64,000 bases of DNA from Pseudomonas batumici (GTDB lineage: Bacteria; Pseudomonadota; Gammaproteobacteria; Pseudomonadales; Pseudomonadaceae), in contig NZ_JXDG01000061.1 of the NCBI RefSeq assembly GCF_000820515.1, positions 124,001 to 188,000 of the forward strand, written 5' to 3'. A program made the position numbers and the translations under genes. Below, piece by piece: positions 42,135-50,572 of this stretch (position 1 is the first letter of the stretch; each line of letters begins with the position of its first letter). A model generated the notes under the pieces. That model was not told the DNA's origin. It did no database searches and saw nothing but the letters and a program-made list of their open reading frames with translations.

Positions 42135-42414
42135 GTACACCATCGAGTGGGATCCCAAGGCGCTGAAGGAGCTACGCAATCTGGACGGCGCACTTCGACT
42201 GCAACTGCTGCGCAAGCTCGATGAGCGTCGGCGTGGCCCACGTGTTCAGAGTGACGCGCTCCATGGACTCAAGGACTGCTACAAAATCAAGCTGCGTGGG
42301 GCCGGGTACCGGCTCGTTTACCGAGTCGAAGACGAACGAATCGTTGTTGTAGTACTCGCTATAGGGAAGCGCGAGCGCAGTGCTGTTTATGAACAGGCCA
42401 AGAAGCGTTTCTGA
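42124..42414 (+). CDS. Type II toxin, RelE/ParE family (StbE-like)
   Basis: A 96-residue RelE-superfamily toxin. The start TIEWDPKALKELRNLD and the core DALHGLKDCYKIKLRGAGYRLVYRVEDERIVV match RelE/StbE mRNA interferases. Basic residues in RLVYRV and GKRERSAVY are where RelE proteins contact ribosome-bound mRNA. ATG 42124 lies inside the antitoxin frame (11-base overlap). It forms a complete-looking toxin-antitoxin pair that may stabilise the accessory patch. Confidence 0.88.
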   Translation: MGAEYTIEWDPKALKELRNLDGALRLQLLRKLDERRRGPRVQSDALHGLKDCYKIKLRGAGYRLVYRVEDERIVVVVLAIGKRERSAVYEQAKKRF

Positions 42415-42441
42415 TCAGCCATGTAACAGCCGCAATGACGC

Positions 42442-43053
42442 TCAAACACCCCGATAGCGCTTCAAATGCTCGCCAATCTTCGCCGCCGGCACCTTCTGCA
42501 ATTTGCACAACCACTCATGGGACAACACCTGCACCCCATGCTTGTCGCGCAACTCGCCGGCCATATGCGCCAGCAGGTTCGCCGCCATCTCGGCATCGGC
42601 CATGGCCCGGTGCGCCTGCCCCGTATGCGGCAAGCGGGCGAAGGCAGTCAGCGTGCCCAGCTTGTGATTCGGTGCCGCCGGCATCAAGCGCCGCGCCAGC
42701 AGCAACGAACAAGCAAAATTCTGCAAGCGCGTACGCTTGATCCGCCCCAGCTCGTAGTCCCAGAACTTCTGGTCGAACGCGGCGTTATGCGCCAGCAACG
42801 GAGTGGTCCCGACGAACTCGTTGACCTCGTTCATCACCCGCTCCGCCGACGGCGCCGTGCGCAACATGGCGTTGCTGATACCGGTCAGTTGTTCGATAAA
42901 GGCCGGCACCCTGACGCCTGCATTCATCAGGCTCTGGTAACGGTCGACGATGCGCCCTTGTTCCAGGATGACCACGGCGATTTCCGTGGCCCGGCACCCC
43001 GCGTTCGGCGTAATGCCCGTGGTTTCAAAGTCGATGACCGCAATACGTTCCAA
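42442..43053 (-). CDS. DEDDh 3'-5' exonuclease (DnaQ/PolC type)
   Basis: A 203-residue exonuclease. ExoI is IDFETTG at residues 7-13, ExoII is LAHNAAFDQKFWDYE, and ExoIII-epsilon is HRAMADAEM; all four acidic residues and the histidine are present. The C-terminal part is short and unrelated to PolC polymerase. It probably proofreads or degrades single-stranded DNA or RNA. The start is taken as TTG 43053, since no ATG or GTG lies at the right distance and the conserved fold starts at once (LERIAVIDFETTG); the frame runs upstream but only through the antisense side of the NYN gene. 26 bases after the NYN gene, so co-transcribed. Confidence 0.85.
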   Translation of the reverse strand: MERIAVIDFETTGITPNAGCRATEIAVVILEQGRIVDRYQSLMNAGVRVPAFIEQLTGISNAMLRTAPSAERVMNEVNEFVGTTPLLAHNAAFDQKFWDYELGRIKRTRLQNFACSLLLARRLMPAAPNHKLGTLTAFARLPHTGQAHRAMADAEMAANLLAHMAGELRDKHGVQVLSHEWLCKLQKVPAAKIGEHLKRYRGV

Positions 43054-43079
43054 AAGCCCAGCCCTTTGCAAAATCGGTT

Positions 43080-43559
43080 TCAGTTTTTCAACAACAACGC
43101 GCCTTCGATGGGCACGTAGCGGCTGGCGGCGCGGATCAGCGAATTGGCCGTCAGTCCCGGCACGCCATAGGCCACGGCCTCGACACCGTGCTTGTCGATG
43201 ATGCGCGTGAGCAGCAGGTCGAAATCGCCATCGCCGGAGGCCAGCACCACTTCGTCGACATGGGGCGCCGCGTCCATGATATCGATGGTGATACCCACGT
43301 CCCAATCGCCCTTGGCCGAGCCGTCGCTGCGCTGGATGTAGGGCTTGAGCTTCACCGTGAAACCGAGGTTGCGCAGGATCTGCTGGAACTGCTGCTGCTT
43401 GCTGTCGCCACGATCGATGGCGTAGGCGTAGGCCTCGACAATCTGCCCACGCTGGCTGATATCGGCCCACAGGGCGGCATAGTTGAAGTGACAACCATAG
43501 GCCTGGCGAACGGTGTAGTAGAGGTTCTGCACATCGGCGAACACAGCGATTTTCTTCAC
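43080..43559 (-). CDS. NYN-domain (LabA/PIN-like) ribonuclease-like protein
   Basis: A 159-residue NYN/PIN-fold protein of the LabA group. Acidic metal-site residues are visible in VFADVQNLYY, GDWDVGITIDIMD and LASGDGDFDLLL. Such domains cleave RNA or act as RNA-binding regulators. Substrate is unknown. It precedes the DEDDh exonuclease gene on the same strand, a plausible two-nuclease unit. ATG 43559 opens MKKIAVFADVQN. Confidence 0.87.
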   Translation of the reverse strand: MKKIAVFADVQNLYYTVRQAYGCHFNYAALWADISQRGQIVEAYAYAIDRGDSKQQQFQQILRNLGFTVKLKPYIQRSDGSAKGDWDVGITIDIMDAAPHVDEVVLASGDGDFDLLLTRIIDKHGVEAVAYGVPGLTANSLIRAASRYVPIEGALLLKN

Positions 43560-43731
43560 CGCAAATCCTCATGGCGCAAAGGCGCACTGGCGGGTGATGA
43601 CGAGCGCTCGGAAGCGATTAGGTGCGCAGTATGCCAGCCTGGGGGAAGGTTCAGCGAATAATCGGCGGGACGGGGATGAGCCGAGGGTGTCAAGCGCAGG
43701 CTCTGCGCTCGACACCCATCAGCGGCTGAGA

Positions 43732-44505
43732 TCAGACGTAGGAATCGTCATCGTCAGAAAGGAAGGAACTGTCGCCACTGAAGTCGGCGTCGGCGAAACC
43801 ACCCTGGTCATTACTGCCCCAGGAATCATTGTTGGCCATACGCTGATCGTCACCCCAACCACCGTTGTTGCTCATCGGGCTGGGCTCGATGATTTCCTCG
43901 ATGATCTGCGGTTGCTGCTGGTTGTGATGGAACAGGCTGCTGATCCCTTCCGCCAGCATCACGCCACCGGCCACACCCGCCGCCGTTTTCAGCGCGCCAC
44001 CCAGGAAGCCGCTGCCGATAGGTGCCGCCGGAGCCGCCTGCTGCGGCGCGGGCTGGGCGTAGGCCGGCTGCTGGGCATAGTTGGGTTGGGTGTTGTAGTT
44101 CTGCTGCGGCGGTGCATTGAATGCCGGACGCCCCGGCTCACGCCAGCCGCCCGCGGAACTGCTCGGTGCCGGTGCGGGCGCTGGATCGCGACTGCCCCCG
44201 AAAATGCTCGACAGGAAACCACCGCTGCTCGGTGCCGGTGCGGCACCCTGGGCGCGGGCCTGCTGCAACTCGTCCTGAAGCTGCTGCACCTGTGCCTGCA
44301 GTTGCTTGTTCTGTTCGTCGAGGCTCTTGATCGCGTGCTCTTGCACCAGGATCGACTGGGTCATGTAGTACGGTGCAGCCGGCTGGCGAGTCAGGTGCTC
44401 CTTGATCCGTGCTTCGGCCAGGGCGTCACGCGGGCCTGAACCCGTTTCGGCTTGCTGCAACCGTGAAAACAGTCCATCGATCAGGGTTTGCTCTTCGCTG
44501 TTCAT
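43732..44505 (-). CDS. DUF2076-family protein
   Basis: A 257-residue protein. The N-terminal DUF2076 part is MNSEEQTLIDGLFSRLQQAE with the coiled coil LDEQNKQLQAQVQQLQDELQ. A long Pro/Ala/Gln/Asn-rich low-complexity linker follows (about 90-165), then a glycine-rich hydrophobic segment (GSGFLGGALKTAAGVAGGVMLAEG) and an acidic tail ending DDDDSYV. DUF2076 proteins are seen in the periplasm or envelope fraction of proteobacteria; function is unknown. There is no signal peptide. It stands alone, divergent from yciC. Confidence 0.82.
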   Translation of the reverse strand: MNSEEQTLIDGLFSRLQQAETGSGPRDALAEARIKEHLTRQPAAPYYMTQSILVQEHAIKSLDEQNKQLQAQVQQLQDELQQARAQGAAPAPSSGGFLSSIFGGSRDPAPAPAPSSSAGGWREPGRPAFNAPPQQNYNTQPNYAQQPAYAQPAPQQAAPAAPIGSGFLGGALKTAAGVAGGVMLAEGISSLFHHNQQQPQIIEEIIEPSPMSNNGGWGDDQRMANNDSWGSNDQGGFADADFSGDSSFLSDDDDSYV

Positions 44506-44688
44506 GGCGACCTCGTTAGATTGCCGGGTAGAAATCGATTGCCCCGACCCAACCGGGCCCGGGCGTACATCAGTTATGGGGTTGTTACAGGAAGTTTCAA
44601 TGATCCTTACCTAACGTTTACATTTGGGTGTCGGTCCGCGCCATCGGTTAAAGTGATGCCCTGCCCCAGCCTGTGCGATAGACAAGCG

Positions 44689-45351
44689 ATGAACCCGTTC
44701 AATGTAATCCGTGACTCCCTGTACTTTTTCCAGCGCAACCTGCGCCAGATTGCCCTGCTCTGCCTGCCGCTGGTGATCTTCGAAGCCCTGCTCCAGCAAC
44801 TGCTGGACAACGCCGTGGGGCCGGATGCCTCGCCGATCTACGGGTTGCTGGCCGGGCTGCTGGTCTATCCGCTCTACACGGCGGCGCTGATCCTGTTTCT
44901 CGATGCCCGCAGCCGTGGCGAGGCACCGCTCAACCGTGACCTGCTGGCCATGTCCCTGCGCCTGTGGCCGCGCTTTGCGCTGCTGTCGGCGGTCAACACC
45001 ATCGCCATCGTGCTGGGCCTGTCGCTGTATTTCATTCCGGGCATCTGGCTGATCGTGGTGCTGGCCTTCTCCGAATACCTGCTGGTACTGCGCGGACGCG
45101 AGCCGCTGCAGGCGATCAAGGAAAGCTTCGCCTTGAGCCGCGGCCGCTTCTGGCTGACCTTCACCTGCATCTTGTGTGTCATGGGGCCGCTCTGGCTGTT
45201 CAAGGGCCTGAGCCTGAGCATCTACCCGGCACCGCAGAACCCGGTACTGACGCTGATCATCGACAGCGCCCACAGTTTTCTGCAACTGTTCACCAGCGTT
45301 GTGCTGTTCCGAATCTACATGCTGATTGGTGAAAATTCCGCCAACGACTGA
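44689..45351 (+). CDS. YciC-family inner-membrane protein
   Basis: A 220-residue membrane protein with about six helices, matching the UPF0259/YciC family: MNPFNVIRDSLYFFQRNLRQ at the start, YPLYTAALILFLDARSRGEAP and SEYLLVLRGREPLQAIKESFALSRGRFW in the middle. The family is uncharacterised. ATG 44689 is chosen because it opens the conserved start; a weak upstream ATG at 44656 is also in frame. It lies 10 bases before the EEP phosphatase gene, so the two are likely one transcript. Confidence 0.86.
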   Translation: MNPFNVIRDSLYFFQRNLRQIALLCLPLVIFEALLQQLLDNAVGPDASPIYGLLAGLLVYPLYTAALILFLDARSRGEAPLNRDLLAMSLRLWPRFALLSAVNTIAIVLGLSLYFIPGIWLIVVLAFSEYLLVLRGREPLQAIKESFALSRGRFWLTFTCILCVMGPLWLFKGLSLSIYPAPQNPVLTLIIDSAHSFLQLFTSVVLFRIYMLIGENSAND

Positions 45352-45361
45352 AGCGAGGCCC

Positions 45362-46444
45362 ATGACTCGTCTATTACGTTATCTGGTGGCCTGCCTGGTG
45401 ATTACGGCGGGCCTGGTCGCCCTGCTGGTCTACAGCCTGACCTGGCGCCCGGAAGACCGGGAAACCCTGCCCGTGCGCTGCACCGCCGAAGCGCCGGTGC
45501 TGGTCCCGGGCCAGGCCCTCAAGGTAATGACCTGGAATCTCCAGTACCTGGCGGGCAAACGTTATGTGTTCTGGTACGACCTGGCCGACGGCAGCGGCCC
45601 GGACGAGCGTCCGACCACGGAGGACATGGCTTTCAGCCTGGACGAGGTGACGCGGGTGATCCGCGCCGAGCAACCGGACATCCTGTTGCTGCAGGAAGTC
45701 GACGAGAACGCCAAGGCCAGCGCCTACCAGGATCAGTTGAAGTTGCTCCAGGAGCGTCTGGCGGACCTGTATCCCTGCAGTTCCCAGGCGTTCGACTGGA
45801 AAGCCGACTTTGTCCCGAACCTGCATATTCTCGGTAGCGTCGGGCGCAAGCTGGCGACCTTGAGCCGCTATCAGGTCGAACACGCCGAGCGCCAGCAATT
45901 GCCCCTGGCGCCGGGCAATCTGCTCAAGCGTCAGTTCCAGCCCCGCCCGGCGCTGCTGGTGAACTACCTGCCGTTGAGCGACGGCGGGCAACTGGCGGTG
46001 ATCAATACGCAACTGGGGGGCTATGCCCAGAACGACACCCAGTTGCGGCAAGTGCGGATGACCCGGCAATTGCTCGACAAGTTCGAGAGCCAGGGCACGC
46101 CCTGGCTGATCGGCGGCGATTTCAACCTGCTGCCGCTGAGCCAGTATCTGCGCCTGCCGGCGCGCTTGCGCGGCGGTTACTCGGCGGACAGCGAGTTGCA
46201 TCTGTTGTGGGACCAGTACCCGATGATCCCGAGCAACAACGAGGCCAGCGGCATCGACCGTGAGCAGTGGCTGACGTACTACCCGAACGATCCCGATGTC
46301 AGCGGGCCGGATCGGACCCTGGATTACTTTTTCTACAGTTCCAAGCTCAATCGGGTCGAGGCACGGGTGCGGCAGGACGATACCTTGACGATTTCCGATC
46401 ACTTGCCGCTGCTGGCGCGGTTTCTATTGCCGGCGGCCCAGTAG
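45362..46444 (+). CDS. Endonuclease/exonuclease/phosphatase-family protein, membrane-anchored
   Basis: A 360-residue EEP-fold enzyme with one N-terminal transmembrane helix (about 4-24, LLRYLVACLVITAGLVALLVY) that would anchor it facing the periplasm. Catalytic landmarks are VMTWNLQYL, LLQEVDENA, GGDFNLLPLS and ISDHLPLL, as in DNase I, sphingomyelinases and inositol phosphatases. The fold fixes metal-dependent phosphodiester or phosphate hydrolysis; the substrate is unknown. Co-transcribed with the yciC-like gene; ATG 45362 follows GAGG. Confidence 0.85.
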   Translation: MTRLLRYLVACLVITAGLVALLVYSLTWRPEDRETLPVRCTAEAPVLVPGQALKVMTWNLQYLAGKRYVFWYDLADGSGPDERPTTEDMAFSLDEVTRVIRAEQPDILLLQEVDENAKASAYQDQLKLLQERLADLYPCSSQAFDWKADFVPNLHILGSVGRKLATLSRYQVEHAERQQLPLAPGNLLKRQFQPRPALLVNYLPLSDGGQLAVINTQLGGYAQNDTQLRQVRMTRQLLDKFESQGTPWLIGGDFNLLPLSQYLRLPARLRGGYSADSELHLLWDQYPMIPSNNEASGIDREQWLTYYPNDPDVSGPDRTLDYFFYSSKLNRVEARVRQDDTLTISDHLPLLARFLLPAAQ

Positions 46445-46470
46445 CCGCCCGCGTCATGCCTGCCTCCCCT

Positions 46471-46555
46471 TGTGGGAGCCGGCTTGCCGGCGATGAGGCC
46501 CGTAAGCCCGGCATCGACCATCAGGCCGCTATCGCCAGCAAGCAGGCTCCTACAG
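46471..46555. repeat. REPIN
   Basis: Arms GTGGGAGCCGGCTTGCCGGC and CGCCAGCAAGCAGGCTCCTA, between the convergent EEP and hrpB genes. Confidence 0.8.
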
Positions 46556-46574
46556 AAAACCTGCCGCCTGCAAA

Positions 46575-49106
46575 TCACTTGCGCGGCTTGACCCGCGCCG
46601 TCGCCTCGGCCACCAACGGATCATCCGGCCAGTAATGCTTCGGATAGCGTCCCTTGAGGTCCTTCTTCACTTCGGCATAGGTGCTGCGCCAGAAATTCGC
46701 CAGATCCTGGGTCACCTGCACCGGCCGGCGGGCCGGCGACAGCAGGTGCAGTTTCACCACCTGGCGGCCACCGGCAATCCGCGGTGTTTCGGCCAGGCCG
46801 AACAGCTCCTGCAGGCGCACCGCCAGGATCGGCGGCTGCTCGCTGTAGTCCAGGCGGATCGACGAGCCCGAGGGCACGCTCAGATGATGCGGTGCCCACT
46901 CGTCCAGTCGTTGCGGCAATGGCCAGGGCAACAAGCTGTGAAGGATCCCGGCCAGTTCCAGATTGGCGAAATGACTGAGCCGCGACACCCGCCCCAGGTA
47001 CGGCTTGAGCCACTGCTCCAGGGTCGCCAGCAAGGTCTTGTCGCTGACATCCGGCCATTCGCTCTTGCCCTGTCCGTCCAGGTCCAGCTGGCGCAGCAAG
47101 GCCACCCGCGCCTGCCATTGGCGCAGCTCCGGGGTCCAGGGCAACAGCTCCAGGCCCTTGCGCCGGACCAGGTTGACCAGCGCCTGGCTACGCGCCGCCT
47201 CGTCCAGGCCGGTCAAGGGTTCACGACTGAGGATCAGCTCGCCGACCTTGCGCTGGCGCTCGGCCCGCAGCACGCCTTCGCGTTCATCCCAATCCAGTTG
47301 ATCGACCGTGCTCACCTGCTCGGCCAGTACCGTGTCGAACAGGCTTGGATCGAATTCCGCCGCCAGGTAGATCCGCTCCTCGCGCTGGCCCTGACGGCTG
47401 CCCAGGTCGGCCACCACCAGCCAGGGCTGTTTCATCAGGCTGTCGGTTTCGCTGAACAGGGCGGCCCGACCATTGGCCAGCCGGTATTCCGCGCCACCCT
47501 CGCGCCGCTGTTGCGCAACCCGATCCGGATACGCCAGGGCCAACAGCGCACCCAGCCAGCGCGGGTGGTTCGGGTCGGCCACCGGCTCGCTCGCCGAACC
47601 GCGCAAGTAACCGCGATACTGCCGCGCCAATTGCCGCGCCCGCTGCACACCGCCCTGGGCACCACGGGTCACGCGCTCTTCACCCGCCAACAGAGCCAGC
47701 CGCGTGTGCAGGTCGGCCCCGCCACCGCGCTGGATATCCCGCTCGCCCAGGAGCGCCGCCACATCGCAGGCCATGCCCGCCAGCCCCAGTGCCTGACCGC
47801 GCAACAGCAAATGGGCGATACGCGGATGGGCCGGCAACTCGGCCATGGCCTGGCCGTGGTTCGTCAATGCGTACTCGGCGTCACTCTTGCCGACCAACGC
47901 ACCGAGTCGCTGCAGCAGGTCCTGCGCCTGGGCATAGGCGGCGGCCGGCGGCGCATCCAGCCAGACCAGTTCGCCAGGGAGCACGCCCCAGCGCGCCAGT
48001 TGCAGGGCCAGCCCGGCCAGATCCGCCTGGAGTATTTCCGCGCTGCCATAGGCGGCCAGCTGTTCATGCTGATCCTGCGACCACAAGCGATAGCACACCC
48101 CCGGCTCCAGACGCCCGGCGCGACCGGCGCGCTGAGTGGCGCTGGCCCGGGAGATGCGCTGGGTGTCGAGGCGGGTCATGCCGCTGCCGGGATCGAAACG
48201 CGGCACCCGTGCCAGCCCGGCGTCGATCACCACCCGCACACCATTGATGGTCAGGCTGGTTTCCGCGATGTTGGTGGCCAGCACCACCTTGCGCTTGCCG
48301 GCGGGTGCCGGCTCGATGGCCGCGCGCTGGGCCGCCAGGTCCAGCTCGCCATGCAACGGGCACAGCAGCACATCGGCCCGCGCCCCCAGGCTCTCCTCCA
48401 GTTGCTGGTGCACCCGACGGATCTCCGCCTGACCCGGCAGGAACACCAGCAGGCTGCCGTGCTCGGCGTCGAGCGCCTCGTGCACGGTCTGCACCACCCG
48501 CGGTTCGATAAATTCGCCAGGTTGAAAGGCCCGGCCCCAACGCAGGGTCACCGGGAACATGCGCCCTTCACTGCGCACCACCGGCGCGTCGTCCAGCAGC
48601 CCGGCCAGGCGCTCGCCTTCAAGGGTGGCGGACATCAGCAGGATCTTCAGCGGCTGCTCGTCACGGAACATCTGCCGCCCGTTGAGGCTCAAGGCCAGGG
48701 CCAGGTCGGCGTCCAGGCTGCGTTCGTGGAATTCGTCGAAGATCACCAGGCCGACACCTTCGAGAGCCGGGTCGTCATTCAGGCGACGGGAGAGAATGCC
48801 TTCGGTGACCACTTCGATGCGCGTCTTCGGGCCGACCCGGCTTTCCAGGCGGATGCGATAGCCGACGGTTTCACCGACCTTCTCCCCCAGCTCGCTGGCC
48901 AGTCGCTCGGCCGCCGCCCGCGCCGCGAGACGCCGGGGTTCAAGCATCAGGATGGTTTGCCCGGCCAGCCACGGCTCGTTCAGCAGCGCCAGCGGCACCC
49001 GAGTGGTTTTACCGGCACCCGGCGGCGCTTCCAGTACCGCTTCGTGACGTTCGCCCAACGCCTGGCGCAAAGCCGGCAATACTTCATCAATCGGCAACGA
49101 ATTCAT
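46575..49106 (-). CDS. hrpB: DEAH-box ATP-dependent helicase HrpB
   Basis: An 843-residue DEAH/RHA-type helicase of the HrpB branch. Walker A APPGAGKTTRVPL, motif II DEFHERSLD, SAT of motif III and QRAGRAGRLEPGVCYRLW of motif VI are all present. The specific C-terminal HrpB domain follows (VRLQELFGLAETPRIAGG region). The substrate in bacteria is poorly known, probably RNA; a role in exported or stress-linked mRNA handling has been proposed in some species. The start ATG 49106 opens MNSLPIDEVLPALRQAL. It is divergent from the lipoprotein gene. Confidence 0.93.
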   Translation of the reverse strand: MNSLPIDEVLPALRQALGERHEAVLEAPPGAGKTTRVPLALLNEPWLAGQTILMLEPRRLAARAAAERLASELGEKVGETVGYRIRLESRVGPKTRIEVVTEGILSRRLNDDPALEGVGLVIFDEFHERSLDADLALALSLNGRQMFRDEQPLKILLMSATLEGERLAGLLDDAPVVRSEGRMFPVTLRWGRAFQPGEFIEPRVVQTVHEALDAEHGSLLVFLPGQAEIRRVHQQLEESLGARADVLLCPLHGELDLAAQRAAIEPAPAGKRKVVLATNIAETSLTINGVRVVIDAGLARVPRFDPGSGMTRLDTQRISRASATQRAGRAGRLEPGVCYRLWSQDQHEQLAAYGSAEILQADLAGLALQLARWGVLPGELVWLDAPPAAAYAQAQDLLQRLGALVGKSDAEYALTNHGQAMAELPAHPRIAHLLLRGQALGLAGMACDVAALLGERDIQRGGGADLHTRLALLAGEERVTRGAQGGVQRARQLARQYRGYLRGSASEPVADPNHPRWLGALLALAYPDRVAQQRREGGAEYRLANGRAALFSETDSLMKQPWLVVADLGSRQGQREERIYLAAEFDPSLFDTVLAEQVSTVDQLDWDEREGVLRAERQRKVGELILSREPLTGLDEAARSQALVNLVRRKGLELLPWTPELRQWQARVALLRQLDLDGQGKSEWPDVSDKTLLATLEQWLKPYLGRVSRLSHFANLELAGILHSLLPWPLPQRLDEWAPHHLSVPSGSSIRLDYSEQPPILAVRLQELFGLAETPRIAGGRQVVKLHLLSPARRPVQVTQDLANFWRSTYAEVKKDLKGRYPKHYWPDDPLVAEATARVKPRK

Positions 49107-49224
49107 GGTGGCTCCAAAACAGAGAGCCGAGTATAACGGCGAACTGCCCGTTATTAATCGCGGTCTATAAGGACAGACCCAGACGCGGCCCTCACCGGCT
49201 TCACGTTTCCTTCAGGAGATCTGC

Positions 49225-49644
49225 ATGCGTATTGCTTCCCGTGTCATCGGCACCGTTCTGGTCGCCACCTTGCTGACCCAACTGAGCGCTTGCGGCTCGA
49301 TTTTCTTCCCGGACCGTCGTGGCCAGATCGAAGGTCGGATCGACCCGCTGATCGCCGGTCTCGATGCCATCGGCATCCTGTTCTTCGTCATACCGGGCCT
49401 GATCGCATTCGGCGTTGACTTCACCACCGGCGCCATCTACCTGCCCCCAAGCAAGACCGCGCAGATCGCCCCGGAAAAACTCCGCGAAGCCATCACCGCC
49501 GACGGCCAGGTCGACACCCTCAAGTTGCAGGCGATACTCAAGACCGAGCTGGGCCAGACCCTGCCGCTGAACGACCCGCGCCTGATCCAGCAAAAAGGCA
49601 ACCTGCAACAGCTGGCGATGTACAACCTGCGCCCTGCGGCCTGA
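49225..49644 (+). CDS. Lipoprotein, unknown function
   Basis: A 139-residue protein with a lipoprotein signal (hydrophobic core then LSAC lipobox, cysteine near residue 23). Aspartate is not at +2 (GS follows), so outer-membrane sorting is expected. The mature part has one hydrophobic segment (GILFFVIPGLIAFGVDFTTGAIYLP) and a helical C-terminus. Family relatives are known in Pseudomonas next to fieF; they are sometimes mislabelled as polyribonucleotide nucleotidyltransferase. The gene is 33 bases before the fieF gene. Confidence 0.8.
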   Translation: MRIASRVIGTVLVATLLTQLSACGSIFFPDRRGQIEGRIDPLIAGLDAIGILFFVIPGLIAFGVDFTTGAIYLPPSKTAQIAPEKLREAITADGQVDTLKLQAILKTELGQTLPLNDPRLIQQKGNLQQLAMYNLRPAA

Positions 49645-49677
49645 GCCCGGGGACACTGAAAAAGGATCGCTGCGCTC

Positions 49678-50568
49678 ATGACCAGCAGCCCGGAACACGC
49701 CCGCCTGTTACGCCTGGCCACCCGGGCTTCGGTCGCGGTCGCCAGTATCCTGATTCTGGCCAAGGCCGGCGCCTGGTGGCTGAGCGGTTCGGTGAGCATG
49801 CTCGCCGGGCTGACCGACTCGCTGCTCGATGGCGTGACCTCGTTTCTCAATCTGCTGGCGGTGCACTACGCCTTGCGGCCGGCCGATAGCGATCACCGCT
49901 ACGGGCACGGCAAGGCCGAATCCCTGTCGGGCATGGCCCAGGCGCTGTTCATCGCGGTGAGTGCGGTGCTGATCGCCATCCAGGCGTTCGAGCGGCTGAA
50001 AAACCCGGAGCCCCTCGGCGCCCCCTGGATCGGCATCGGGGTGATCGTGCTGTCGCTGATCCTGACCGCCGGGTTGCTGCTGTTGCAGCACAAGGTGATC
50101 CGCGCGACCGGCTCCACCGCCGTGCGCGCCGACTCCCTGCACTACCGTTCGGACCTGCTGCTCAACGGCAGCATCCTCCTGGCACTGGTGCTCGCCAGCT
50201 TCGGCTGGCCGCAGGTGGACGCCTGGTTCGGCCTGGGGATCTCGGTCTACATCCTGTGGAGTGCGATCCAGATCGGCCGGGAAAGCTTCGCGGTGCTGAT
50301 GGATGAGGAACTGTCACCGGACATCAGCCAGCACATGCTGGAGCTGGCCTGTGGCGTCCCCGGGGTGTTGGGTGCCCACGACCTGCGGACACGGATTTCC
50401 GGCAACCGCTGGTTCGTGCAGTTGCATCTGGAGTTGCCGGGGGAATTGACCTTGTCGGTGGCCCACGACCTGAGTGACCAGGCCGCCGATGCCATCCATG
50501 CCGCCTACCCGCAGGCCGAGGTGCTGGTGCACGCCGACCCGCGGGACGTGGTCAAGCCGCGCCAATGA
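49678..50568 (+). CDS. fieF: Cation diffusion facilitator (FieF/YiiP type)
   Basis: A 296-residue CDF transporter with six helices. The metal-site aspartates are in TDSLLDGVTSF (TM2) and the histidine and aspartate in LHYRSDLLLNG (TM5), the pattern of YiiP/FieF. The cytoplasmic C-terminal domain (about 205-290) binds regulatory metal. It exports iron or zinc in exchange for protons. The gene follows the lipoprotein gene and nearly meets the convergent proline-rich gene. The start ATG 49678 follows AAGGA. Confidence 0.9.
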   Translation: MTSSPEHARLLRLATRASVAVASILILAKAGAWWLSGSVSMLAGLTDSLLDGVTSFLNLLAVHYALRPADSDHRYGHGKAESLSGMAQALFIAVSAVLIAIQAFERLKNPEPLGAPWIGIGVIVLSLILTAGLLLLQHKVIRATGSTAVRADSLHYRSDLLLNGSILLALVLASFGWPQVDAWFGLGISVYILWSAIQIGRESFAVLMDEELSPDISQHMLELACGVPGVLGAHDLRTRISGNRWFVQLHLELPGELTLSVAHDLSDQAADAIHAAYPQAEVLVHADPRDVVKPRQ

Positions 50569-50572
50569 GCGC

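Noticed and set aside
40830..42414. Remnant prophage
   Set aside because: Only one phage-like gene and its RNA are present. No integrase, repressor, lysis or structural gene, and no flanking attachment repeat was seen.
43054..43587. Upstream extension of the exonuclease frame
   Set aside because: This part is the shifted-frame shadow of the NYN gene, which has clear motifs in the other frame.
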